From positions 1 through 35,719 of the forward strand of contig JAHJQZ010000077.1 of the NCBI GenBank assembly GCA_018818925.1: a DNA stretch of 35,719 bases, given 5' to 3'. Numbering within the stretch: the first letter of the stretch is position 1; every line of letters starts with the position of its first letter. The notes below the pieces were generated by a model that did not search any database, was not told where the DNA came from, and was given only the letters and a program-made list of their open reading frames with translations. Below are positions 17,577 to 24,546 of the stretch, piece after piece. A program made the position numbers and the translations under genes. Source of the stretch: Alphaproteobacteria bacterium (lineage in GTDB: Bacteria > Pseudomonadota > Alphaproteobacteria > Rhizobiales > Devosiaceae).

Positions 17577-19469
17577 CTACTCAGATCGCGCCTGCGCTTC
17601 CTTGTCAATGTCGTCGGCTTCGGCCGGCCAGCTCGCGGCCTCGACCTGCTCCTGCTCCTCGCGCTCCACCCGCATCACCGAATGCAGTGTCTCGCGCGCC
17701 TCGTTGATGTAAGAGACATAGGCCTCGTCATCGTTGCGCAAGGCCCGGGAACTCTCCAGGAGTTCCGTGTCGTGCCATTCGAAGGATTTGGCGACGCGCT
17801 GGGCGCCATGGGCTGAATAGCCGAGGCCCACCAAGACCTTGGCGGCCAGGGCCAGCGAAGATCGGAAGGTTTCGCGCTCGAAGCCGTCGACGCCGAGATC
17901 CATGAGCTCATAGGCATGCACGCGGTCATAGGCGCGGGCGTAGATCCTGGCCTTTGGGAAGTGGCGCTGGATCATCCGGCAGATCTCGATGCTCTTTTCG
18001 CGGTCCTTGATGGTGACGACAATCAGTCGCGCATCCTCGGCGCCAGCGGCGCGCAACAGATCGAGCCGCCCGACATCGCCATAGAACACCTTCCAACCAA
18101 AGCGCCCAAGCAGAGCGCCCTTGGCCGGATCGTGGTCGATCAGGGTCGTCTCGAAGCCCTGGGCGTGCAGCAGGCGGGCAATGATCTGGCCGAACCGGCC
18201 GTAGCCGAGCACCAGCACCTTTTCGGCGTGGCCGTCGATATCGGGCAGGTCTGCTTCGGATTTGGCGGGGGAGAGGCGCGGGGCGACGAAGCGCTCGAAG
18301 GCGAGCAGCAGCACCGGCGTCATGGCCATGGAAAGGGCGACGCTGACATTGAGGATGTCGGCGACCGGCTTGGCCAGCGCCCCCGAGGCATGGGCGACCT
18401 GGAACAGAACAAAGGCGAACTCGCCGCCTTGGGCGAGCAGGGTGGCGAACAGGAACCGGTCGGTCAGGTGCAGCCTGAACGCCGAGCCGATGGCATAAAG
18501 CACGGCGAATTTGACCACGACCAGGCCGAGAACGATCTCGACGACGATCAGGGGCGCCTGCATCAGCACCGAGAACTCGATCGACATGCCGACCGAGATG
18601 AAGAACAGGCCGAGCAGCAGCCCCTTGAACGGTTCGATGTCGCTTTCGAGCTCGTGCCGGTATTCGCTGTCGGCCAAAACGACGCCGGCAAAGAAGGCAC
18701 CGAGGGCGTGCGCGAGCCCCATCCATTCCATCAGCAGCGCCGACCCGACAACGACGAACAGGGCCAGGGCGGTGAAGATTTCGCGAATGCCCAGGCGGGC
18801 GACAAGGCTCATGACCGGCCGTAGAATGTAGCGGCCGGCCAGATACATGCCGAGGAAACCCACAAGCGTCCTGAGCGCCAGCATCCAGCCCGGTTCCTCG
18901 GCGGCGGCGCTGGCGAAGCGGCCTTCGGCGGCCAGGATCGCCGGATGCAGGTCCGACAGGGCAAGGAGCGGGATGAGGGCGAGAATGGGGATGACGGCGA
19001 TGTCCTGGAACAGCAAGACCGAAAAAGTCGAGCGGCCGGTATCGGTCTGGGTGATCGCGCGCTCGGCCATGATCTGCAGCACGATGGCGGTTGAGGAAAG
19101 GGCGAGCGCCATGCCGGTGATCAGCGCCGATTGCCAGGCGATGCCGGCGACAAGGGCGATGGCGAAAATGGCGAGCGCGGTCATGAAGAACTGCACGCCG
19201 CCCATGCCGATCAGCCGGCTGCGCAACCGCCACAGCTCGCGCGGCTGCATTTCGAGCCCGATCAGGAACAGCATCATGACGACGCCGAATTCGGAGAAAT
19301 GCAGGATCGTCTCGGGGTCGCTGACGAATCTCAGGGCGTAGGGGCCGATGAGAACGCCGGCGACGAGATAGCCGAGCACCGAGCCGAAGCCGGTCATCTT
19401 GGCCGCCGGCACGACCACCAACGCGGCGGCGATGAACACGAAGACCGAAACGAGCAGGTTGCCTTCCAT
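17577..19469 (-). CDS. kefC: KefB/KefC-type potassium:proton antiporter
   Basis: A 630-residue CPA2-family K+/H+ antiporter. Residues about 5-380 hold some 12 membrane helices, with conserved segments FGSVLGYLVAGVLIGP, LFLIGLEMQPRELW, ALSSTAIVLQIM, LLFQDIAVIPIL and FFISVGMSIEF. A RCK/TrkA-N regulatory domain follows, with the dinucleotide motif GYGRFG near residue 421 and D in LIDHD at the end of strand two; in Kef systems this domain binds glutathione conjugates and opens the channel. The ATG at 19469 overlaps the kefF stop (TGATG), which sets the start and suggests coupled translation. The tail ends in an acidic Glu/Asp/Ala-rich segment. Whether gating is by glutathione adducts here is inferred from the family. 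Confidence 0.93.
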   Translation of the reverse strand: MEGNLLVSVFVFIAAALVVVPAAKMTGFGSVLGYLVAGVLIGPYALRFVSDPETILHFSEFGVVMMLFLIGLEMQPRELWRLRSRLIGMGGVQFFMTALAIFAIALVAGIAWQSALITGMALALSSTAIVLQIMAERAITQTDTGRSTFSVLLFQDIAVIPILALIPLLALSDLHPAILAAEGRFASAAAEEPGWMLALRTLVGFLGMYLAGRYILRPVMSLVARLGIREIFTALALFVVVGSALLMEWMGLAHALGAFFAGVVLADSEYRHELESDIEPFKGLLLGLFFISVGMSIEFSVLMQAPLIVVEIVLGLVVVKFAVLYAIGSAFRLHLTDRFLFATLLAQGGEFAFVLFQVAHASGALAKPVADILNVSVALSMAMTPVLLLAFERFVAPRLSPAKSEADLPDIDGHAEKVLVLGYGRFGQIIARLLHAQGFETTLIDHDPAKGALLGRFGWKVFYGDVGRLDLLRAAGAEDARLIVVTIKDREKSIEICRMIQRHFPKARIYARAYDRVHAYELMDLGVDGFERETFRSSLALAAKVLVGLGYSAHGAQRVAKSFEWHDTELLESSRALRNDDEAYVSYINEARETLHSVMRVEREEQEQVEAASWPAEADDIDKEAQARSE

Positions 19470-20014
19470 CAGAACACCGCCCCGCTTTCGAGCACCTTGA
19501 GGCGCGCCCGCATCCGCTCGGCGTGTTCGCCGAGCATGGAATCGTCGGCCTGGCGGGCGCGGTAGAAGACCAGCGGCTCCTGCCAGATCATGCCGCAGAA
19601 ATGGGCGATCTGTTCGAAGGGGAACAGGTATTCCTCGATCGGCTGGTTGTGGATGCCGCCGGGCCGGTAGGCGCCGATGCCCGAGCCGGTCGAAATCGAC
19701 ACCATGAACGGCTTGCCGCGCAGGGCCCGGCCGGTGCGGCCATAGGCCCAGCCGGCGATGAATGTGCGGTCGATCCATTCCTTGAGAAGACCCGGAGCCC
19801 CGTACCAGAAGAACGGAAACTGCAGGACGAGCGCGCTCGCTTCGTCGAGTCGCCGGCGTTCGCGGGCGCCGTCGATGAACATGTCGGGATAGGTCTCGTA
19901 GATATCGTGGACCGTGACGCCCTCGATGCGGCGCGCCACCTCCGCCAGCTTGCGGTTGGCGCGGGAGACATTGAGATCGGGATGAGCGATAATGAACAGG
20001 ACTGGTTTCGACAT
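19469..20014 (-). CDS. kefF: KefF-like NAD(P)H-dependent flavoprotein, Kef ancillary subunit
   Basis: A 181-residue flavodoxin-fold protein of the NQO1/KefF family; in E. coli KefF is 176 residues, binds the RCK domain of KefC, is needed for full K+ efflux and reduces quinones. Visible features: N-terminal FIIAHPDLNVSRANRKL (phosphate-binding strand and loop), the flavin/quinone segment LQFPFFWYGAPGLLKEWIDR, and STGSGIGAY near residue 115. ATG 20014 is chosen because it begins MSKPVLFIIAHPD, as in homologues; the upstream in-frame extension overlaps the divergent gph promoter region. The stop overlaps the kefC start, making a kefF-kefC operon. Confidence 0.92.
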   Translation of the reverse strand: MSKPVLFIIAHPDLNVSRANRKLAEVARRIEGVTVHDIYETYPDMFIDGARERRRLDEASALVLQFPFFWYGAPGLLKEWIDRTFIAGWAYGRTGRALRGKPFMVSISTGSGIGAYRPGGIHNQPIEEYLFPFEQIAHFCGMIWQEPLVFYRARQADDSMLGEHAERMRARLKVLESGAVF

Positions 20015-20162
20015 TCGGCTCGCACCGCGTTTGGAGCAGAATGGCGCGCGTCTCCGACATTCGCAACCGTGCATGCACCGACGCGGCCGCACCGCTTCGC
20101 CGATCCTCGGCGGCGGCAAATTTGCGCTTGTCGCGAAACCGGGCCTGGCTTATGGCTCGGGC

Positions 20163-20837
20163 ATGACCCCCGCCTATGTCTTCGATCTCGACGGCACACT
20201 CGTCGACACCGCCCCCGACCTGTGCTTTTCCCTCAACGTCATTCTTCGGCGCGAGGGGCGCCGCGAGATGGATCTTGCGGAAATGCCGCTTCTGATCGGC
20301 AATGGCGTCAAAAAACTCATCGAACGCGCCTTCGTCCGCGGCGGCATCGATCTGGCGCCGCAAAGGCTGGACGCGCTCTATGCGGATTTCGTCGGCATTT
20401 ATGCCGTGTATATCGCCGATCGCAGCCGGCCCTTTGCCGGGGTGGTCGAAACGCTCGAAACGCTGACGGCGCAAGGCGCCCGGCTGGCGGTTTTAACCAA
20501 CAAGCCGCACGATTCGGCGGTCAGGTTGCTTGATGCACTCGATCTCGCCCGCTTCTTCCCCGTCGTCTTCGGCGGCGGCAGGCGGGAGTATCTCAAGCCC
20601 GACGCGCGGCTGTTCGAAGAGGTCGTTCGCGAACTCGGCGGCGGCCCGGCGGTGATGGTCGGCGACAGCAGGCCCGATGTCGAGACGGCCCGCAATGCCG
20701 GCGCGCCGGTGGTGCTGGTGTCTTTCGGCTACAGTGTCGAGCCGATCGGAACGCTCGGGGCCGACATCGTCGTCGATCGTTTCGCGGACGTGCCGGCGGC
20801 GGTCGAACGGCTGCTGAAGGGTTTCGGAAACAGCTGA
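20163..20837 (+). CDS. gph: HAD-superfamily phosphoglycolate phosphatase
   Basis: A 224-residue HAD hydrolase of the Gph type, which removes phosphate from 2-phosphoglycolate. Motif I is FDLDGTLVDTAPDL with nucleophile D8 and acid D10; a helical cap follows (about 18-85); motif II is VLTNKP near residue 115; motif III lysine is in LKPDARLF near 143; motif IV is MVGDSRPDVETARNAG near 165. ATG 20163 is the start just before motif I; a longer frame from 19992 is rejected because it overlaps kefF and adds unrelated sequence. Other HAD sugar-phosphate substrates remain possible. It is divergent from kefF across about 150 nt. Confidence 0.88.
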   Translation: MTPAYVFDLDGTLVDTAPDLCFSLNVILRREGRREMDLAEMPLLIGNGVKKLIERAFVRGGIDLAPQRLDALYADFVGIYAVYIADRSRPFAGVVETLETLTAQGARLAVLTNKPHDSAVRLLDALDLARFFPVVFGGGRREYLKPDARLFEEVVRELGGGPAVMVGDSRPDVETARNAGAPVVLVSFGYSVEPIGTLGADIVVDRFADVPAAVERLLKGFGNS

Positions 20838-20885
20838 GCGGGACAGCCCTCTCCACCATGCCTGCGCCGGATCGCGACGAAGCGG

Positions 20886-21632
20886 CTAGCGCTCGTCCTT
20901 GTCGCTCGACTTGAGCGACTTGAGCTTTGCAAAGACCGAATCGGCGTCGAAATTGTCGTCCGCGTCGTAGTCGGACGGGCCGGAGGGTTCGCGGCTGGTA
21001 TCGAAGGTCGGCACCTCCGGCGGCGGTTCGGGCCGGATGCCGTGGATGGTGGCCATGGCCTCCTCGGCCGACAGCAGCCGCGTGCCGTGCTCGACGTCGT
21101 CGTCATTGCGGCCGCCCGAGGCCTTCTTGACCTCCATGTCGAGATCGATCTGCGAGCACAGCCCGAGCGTCACCGGGTCGACGGCCGTAAGGTTGGCGGT
21201 GTTCCAGTGCGTGCCCTCGCGCACCGATTCGATGGTCGACTTGGTGGTGCCGACCAGGCGCATGATCTGCGCATCCTTCAGTTCCGGATGGTTGCGGATC
21301 AGCCATTTGATGGCGCCAGGGCGTTCGTTGCGCCGCGAGATCGGGGTGTAGCGCGGACCCTTGCGCTTGGACTGGGCGACGCGAACCTTGGGATCGGAAA
21401 GCTTCAGGCGGTAGCTCGGATCGCCCTCGGCCTTCTCGATCTCCTCGCGGGTCAGCTGGCCGTTGTTGATCGGGTTGACGCCCATGATGCCGGTCGCGAC
21501 ATCGCCGTCGGCGATGCCCTGCACCTCGAGCGGATGCAGCGCGCAGAAGGCGGCGATCTGCTCGAAGGTCAGTCCGGTATTGTCGACAAGCCAGACGGCG
21601 GTCGCCTTTGGCATCAACAGGGTCGTGGCCAT
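20886..21632 (-). CDS. trcR: DUF1013 family regulator, TrcR-like cell-cycle transcription factor
   Basis: A 248-residue cytoplasmic protein of the DUF1013 family, nearly restricted to alphaproteobacteria and annotated as the cell-cycle transcriptional regulator TrcR. The N-terminal half is strongly conserved in this family: LMPKATAVWLVDNTGLTFEQ, FCALHPLEVQGIADG, and a helix-turn-helix-like stretch IMRLVGTTKSTIESVREGTHW at about 120-140, which may bind DNA or contact RNA polymerase. The C-terminal third (about 175-248) is acidic and probably disordered. ATG 21632 follows GAGGAGA; an upstream in-frame extension is rejected. It converges with gph (48 nt gap) and has a plausible promoter about 140 nt upstream. 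The family call is strong; the cell-cycle role comes from family annotation. Confidence 0.85.
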   Translation of the reverse strand: MATTLLMPKATAVWLVDNTGLTFEQIAAFCALHPLEVQGIADGDVATGIMGVNPINNGQLTREEIEKAEGDPSYRLKLSDPKVRVAQSKRKGPRYTPISRRNERPGAIKWLIRNHPELKDAQIMRLVGTTKSTIESVREGTHWNTANLTAVDPVTLGLCSQIDLDMEVKKASGGRNDDDVEHGTRLLSAEEAMATIHGIRPEPPPEVPTFDTSREPSGPSDYDADDNFDADSVFAKLKSLKSSDKDER

Positions 21633-21773
21633 TTTCGTCTCCTCGAAATCCTCTCGTCGCGGGTCTCTGGGCCGGCGGCAGTGCGGCGGCGACAAGCTTT
21701 GTGTCCGTGCGGTCCGGGAGCTTCCGGTCCGCCCCGCCTCTTGGCACATCGCTGAGGGGGAATTGAGCGCACC

Positions 21774-21801
21774 CTATAGTCCGAACCGCGACGGCGCGCA
21801 A
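21774..21801 (-). promoter_or_regulatory. Candidate housekeeping promoter of the TrcR-like gene
   Basis: On the minus strand TTGCGC (21801-21796), a 16-nt spacer and CTATAG (21779-21774) resemble the alphaproteobacterial CTTGAC/CTATAT pattern. It would give a leader of roughly 135 nt for the DUF1013 gene. Confidence 0.35.
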
Positions 21802-21822
21802 CGAAAACTGCGCGCGACCGCA

Positions 21823-22821
21823 TCATTCGGTCTCAAGGCCGAAGGGTGTCACCAGCACGATCTTGCCGAAATGATCGTCCGCCTCCATCGCCGCATGGGC
21901 GGCGCCGGCATCCGCCAGGGCGAAATGGCGGATGCGCTGGGGGCCGATGCTGCCATCGCCGAGGGCCGGCCAGAGATCGGCCTCGAGATGCCGGGCGATC
22001 TGGGCCTTGACCGCGGCCGGCTGTGGACCAAGAACCGAGCCGATCAGGGTGAGGCCTTTCTGCAAGAGCACGGGGAGGATGATTTCGCCTTTGGCGCCGC
22101 CGAGAAAGGCGAGCTGGACGATCACGCCGCCAGGCGCCGCCGCCTCGAGATTGCGCCGGAGATTGGCGCCGCCGACGATGTCGATGATGCGGTCGGCGCC
22201 GACGCCGCCGGTCAGTTCCAGGGTCCGCGCGACGAAATCCTCATGCTTGTAGGCGATGAGCCGATCGGCACCGAGCTTGATGGCGTATTCCGCCTTTTCC
22301 TCGGAGGAGACGCAGGCTATGGCCTTTGCGCCGAAATGGCGGGCGACCTGGATGGCGGTGGCGCCAAGCCCGCCCGAGGCGCCGTGCACCAGCACCGACA
22401 TGCCCGGCGAAAGGCCGGCGCGCCTGACCAGCGTCTGGGTGATGGTGAAGAATGTCTCGGGCAGGGCAGCGGCATCGGCCAGTCGCCAACCCGCGGGGCA
22501 GGGCAGCGCCTGGGCTTCCGGCACGACGACGTATTCGGCATAGCCGGCACCGTTGACCAGCGCCGCGACGCGGTCGCCAGGGCTGTAGCGCCAGGTGCCG
22601 TCGCCGATGGCCTCGACCACGCCCGACACTTCCAGCCCCGGCCGGCGCTCGTTGCCGGGGGCCGGCACGTAGAGCCCGCGCCGCTGCAACAGGTCCGGGC
22701 CGTTGAGCCCGGCGCCGGCGACGCGGACGAGGATTTCGCCCGGACCGGGTTCGGGCGGATCGGTGGTTTCGGTCACGAGATTTTCGGCACCGCCGAAGGC
22801 GGAGATTGTCACCCGCTGCAT
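21823..22821 (-). CDS. NAD(P)H quinone oxidoreductase, medium-chain dehydrogenase family
   Basis: A 332-residue zinc-independent medium-chain reductase of the quinone oxidoreductase/PIG3 type. The N-terminal catalytic part has VAGAGLNGPDLLQRRGLY and PGLEVSGVVEAIG; the Rossmann part has VLVHGASGGLGATAIQVA near residue 145 and CVSSEEKAEYAIKLGAD, the NADPH-preferring pattern with serines after strand two. The catalytic-zinc cysteine and histidine of alcohol dehydrogenases are absent, as expected. ATG 22821 begins MQRVTI, as in homologues. Substrate is probably small quinones; this is inferred from the family. It is divergent from the DUF1192 gene (76 nt). Confidence 0.92.
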   Translation of the reverse strand: MQRVTISAFGGAENLVTETTDPPEPGPGEILVRVAGAGLNGPDLLQRRGLYVPAPGNERRPGLEVSGVVEAIGDGTWRYSPGDRVAALVNGAGYAEYVVVPEAQALPCPAGWRLADAAALPETFFTITQTLVRRAGLSPGMSVLVHGASGGLGATAIQVARHFGAKAIACVSSEEKAEYAIKLGADRLIAYKHEDFVARTLELTGGVGADRIIDIVGGANLRRNLEAAAPGGVIVQLAFLGGAKGEIILPVLLQKGLTLIGSVLGPQPAAVKAQIARHLEADLWPALGDGSIGPQRIRHFALADAGAAHAAMEADDHFGKIVLVTPFGLETE

Positions 22822-22897
22822 CTTGCCGCTCTTTGCTTTGCCCCAAGGGTCATGTCAGAAATGTCGCAGCCCAGGCTGCAAGAGGTAAAGAACGAAC

Positions 22898-23083
22898 ATG
22901 GATGCAGACGACGAACCGATCAAAAAACCCGTGCACGAGGTCGGCATGGCGCTCGACACCTTGTCCGTGGACGAACTCGAAGAGCGCATTGTGCTGCTCG
23001 CAGGCGAGATAGAGCGGTTGAAGCTTGCGATCATGCGCAAGAAAGATAGTCGGTCCGTGGCCGATTCCGTCTTTAAATTCTAA
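22898..23083 (+). CDS. DUF1192 family small protein
   Basis: A 61-residue soluble protein of the DUF1192 family, function unknown, found in alphaproteobacteria. The core LDTLSVDELEERIVLLAGEIERLKLAIMRK (about residues 19-48, here in two motifs: DELEERI and EIERLK) is a coiled-coil helix; the C-terminus ends in ADSVFKF, a conserved aromatic end. ATG 22898 has AGAGGTAAAG upstream. No terminator follows directly; the next one is 163 nt downstream, after the CtrA box and the candidate small RNA, so its mRNA may run into that region. Confidence 0.88.
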   Translation: MDADDEPIKKPVHEVGMALDTLSVDELEERIVLLAGEIERLKLAIMRKKDSRSVADSVFKF

Positions 23084-23122
23084 GACTTGTTGATCGAATG
23101 CTATCACGGGCGGCGCGCAAGG

Positions 23123-23155
23123 TTAAGAAAACATGTGCGATTAACGCACGATTAA
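23123..23155. promoter_or_regulatory. CtrA-type box cluster upstream of the candidate small RNA and rcdA-like gene
   Basis: TTAACGCACGATTAA at 23141-23155 is an exact TTAA-N7-TTAA, and a third TTAA lies at 23123-23126. Just downstream are TATGCT (23160-23165) and GCTGTAAA (23163-23170), which resemble a -10 element, so the box sits where the -35 would be, the usual position for CtrA-activated promoters. The likely target is the transcript starting near 23172-23180. Confidence 0.6.
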
Positions 23156-23171
23156 GAAGTATGCTGTAAAA

Positions 23172-23272
23172 GTTGATTATCCAGTCTTGACTGGGTTCTG
23201 CAGAGTGGTTTCTCCCTCTGTTTGACGCCTCCCTGTTAACTTTCGAGAGCCGTTTTCCAACGGCTCTTTTTT
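23172..23272 (+). ncRNA. Candidate trans-acting small RNA with anti-Shine-Dalgarno loops
   Basis: About 100 nt with no open frame, ending at a strong terminator. Predicted layout: hairpin 1 at 23181-23194 (CCAGT, CTTG loop, ACTGG); hairpin 2 at 23200-23221 (CAGAG paired with CTCTG, loop with TTTCTCC); a single-stranded stretch with CCTCCC at 23228-23233; then the terminator hairpin. Two exposed CU-rich motifs complementary to ribosome-binding sites are the mark of several alphaproteobacterial riboregulators. A CtrA box and a -10-like element lie just upstream. The exact 5' end is a guess. It could instead be only the 3' end of the DUF1192 mRNA. Confidence 0.5.
23246..23272 (+). terminator. 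Strong Rho-independent terminator
   Basis: A perfect 9-bp stem (AGAGCCGTT with AACGGCTCT), a 4-nt TTCC loop and an uninterrupted T-run. It ends the candidate small RNA or the DUF1192 transcript. Confidence 0.92.
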
Positions 23273-23504
23273 CTTGTCCGGGCGCGGGACGGGGAGTCCT
23301 CGAGTTCCTCTTTAGGCTTTTCTAAGCGTTTGAACGGCACAGTCGGATGCGGATGACGGCGTCCGCGGGTGGCGCTATTGTGTGCCGAAGGCCGCCGGCC
23401 ATGGACCTGTTGACTGGACGGCCCGGCGTTTGATGCGCCGCGCGATCGGGCGGGAGGGGCTTTCCTTTCCGGATCGTGCCAGTGCCGGAGAATTGGACGA
23501 GACA
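23273..23504 (+). other. Leader region of the rcdA-like gene
   Basis: About 230 nt between the terminator and the preferred rcdA-like start. It should contain the rcdA promoter, but I see no clear -35/-10 pair; CTATTG at 23375-23380 is a weak candidate. In-frame GTG (23382) and ATG (23433) codons here would lengthen the protein with a non-conserved extension. Confidence 0.4.
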
Positions 23505-24038
23505 GTGGTTGAGGACGGCGATACCGGCGAGACGGTTGAGTTCAGGCAAAAGCTCGTGTCCGGGGGCGGCTTCAATGCGCTCTACCGCGAGGGCATGGGG
23601 CTGATCGAGGAGGTCGCGTCCTATCTCGACGGCGAAGGCCGCTCGGCGAGCCGGGCGCTGACGCGCGAGGCCTCGTTCGTCTATGCCACCGAATCCATGC
23701 GGCTGACGACGCGGCTGATGCAACTGGCGTCCTGGCTGTTGCTGCAGCGGGCGGTCAACGAGGGCGAGATCACGCCGGAAACGGCGCGCACCGAAAAGGC
23801 CAAGGTCAAGTTCTCAGCAACGCCGACCACGCATGGCGGTCCGGGCTGGGAAGAGCTGCCGCTGACGCTGGTCAACTACATCGCCGAAGGCGAACGGCTT
23901 CTGGAGCGCGTCAAGCATTTCGACCGGCTGGATCGCGGCGAGATGCCGCCGCCGACCGAGGCGGATGAAACCCGCTCCATTGCCGGGCAGATGGAGCGAC
24001 TGCAGGCGGCTTTCCGCCGGCAAAACGACGCCAAATAG
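23505..24038 (+). CDS. rcdA: DUF1465 / RcdA family protein, CtrA-degradation adaptor-like
   Basis: Member of DUF1465, the family of Caulobacter RcdA, an adaptor that helps ClpXP degrade CtrA and other cell-cycle proteins. The three-helix core is clear: FNALYREGMGLIEEVASYLDG, then the near-invariant YATESMRLTTRLMQLASWLL followed by QRAVNEGEI, and a final helix with EGERLLERVKHFDRL. The C-terminal tail is polar and probably disordered, as in RcdA. I prefer GTG 23505, which gives 177 residues and starts just before the conserved VEFRQKLV; GTG 23382 (218 residues) and ATG 23433 are alternatives. None has a strong Shine-Dalgarno. A CtrA box lies upstream, beyond a terminator. Adaptor function is inferred from the family. 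Confidence 0.85.
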   Translation: MVEDGDTGETVEFRQKLVSGGGFNALYREGMGLIEEVASYLDGEGRSASRALTREASFVYATESMRLTTRLMQLASWLLLQRAVNEGEITPETARTEKAKVKFSATPTTHGGPGWEELPLTLVNYIAEGERLLERVKHFDRLDRGEMPPPTEADETRSIAGQMERLQAAFRRQNDAK

Positions 24039-24040
24039 CA

Positions 24041-24063
24041 AAAGCCCGGCGCAACCGGGCTTT
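24041..24063. terminator. Bidirectional terminator between the rcdA-like gene and rpmE
   Basis: A perfect 9-bp stem AAAGCCCGG and CCGGGCTTT around CGCAA, starting 3 nt after the rcdA-like stop. It has A/T flanks on both sides, so it can serve both convergent genes. Confidence 0.8.
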
Positions 24064-24122
24064 CGTTCATATCATTGCTCTCCGGGCCAGGTGCCCGGCG
24101 GCGGTGCGGCGTGCCGGCTGGA

Positions 24123-24344
24123 TCAGCCGAGGATGCCCTTGAACTTTTCCTTGAAGCGCGAGACGCGGCCGCCGCGGTCGACGAGCTGGCCCGTGCCGCC
24201 GGTCCAGGCCGGATGGGTCTTGGGATCGATGTCGAGCTGCATTGTCTCGCCTTCCTTGCCCCAGGTCGAGCGCGTCTCGTATTCGGTACCGTCGGTCATC
24301 ACCACCTTGATGGTGTGATAGTCGGGATGAATGTCTTTCTTCAT
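24123..24344 (-). CDS. rpmE: 50S ribosomal protein L31
   Basis: A 73-residue L31 of the large ribosomal subunit. It begins [14 protein letters not shown] and contains HPAWTG(G)T near residue 54 followed by the basic RFKEKFKG end. The cysteines that bind zinc in other L31 proteins are absent, so this is the zinc-independent type common in alphaproteobacteria. ATG 24344 is set by homology; an upstream in-frame codon adds ten residues and is rejected. The leader holds a GC-rich hairpin that might allow feedback control. The gene is monocistronic. Confidence 0.97.
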   Translation of the reverse strand: MKKDIHPDYHTIKVVMTDGTEYETRSTWGKEGETMQLDIDPKTHPAWTGGTGQLVDRGGRVSRFKEKFKGILG

Positions 24345-24364
24345 CTTGCCACTCACAAATGAAA

Positions 24365-24382
24365 CGGGCGCCAAAGCGCCCG
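24365..24382 (-). promoter_or_regulatory. Leader hairpin in the rpmE 5' UTR
   Basis: A perfect 7-bp stem (CGGGCGC and GCGCCCG) with a 4-nt loop, about 20 nt upstream of the rpmE start and followed on the minus strand by TTTC. Ribosomal-protein leaders often carry autoregulatory structures; here this is only a possibility. Confidence 0.4.
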
Positions 24383-24409
24383 ATGAGCCTCAGAACGTGT
24401 TGGTCGGCG

Positions 24410-24438
24410 TTCTAAACCAAGACGGGCGTCATTAGCAA
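24410..24438 (-). promoter_or_regulatory. Candidate rpmE promoter
   Basis: On the minus strand TTGCTA (24438-24433), a 17-nt spacer and TTAGAA (24415-24410). Spacing is ideal; the hexamers are only partly consensus. Confidence 0.35.
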
Positions 24439-24546
24439 GGGTCTTGGCGCCGCGCCGGCGGCGCTGGTCCGCGTCGACCTCGCCGCTTGCCGGCGTCGTG
24501 CGGAATGCATATATCGATGCGCTACATCCCAACAGCCGGCAGCGCA

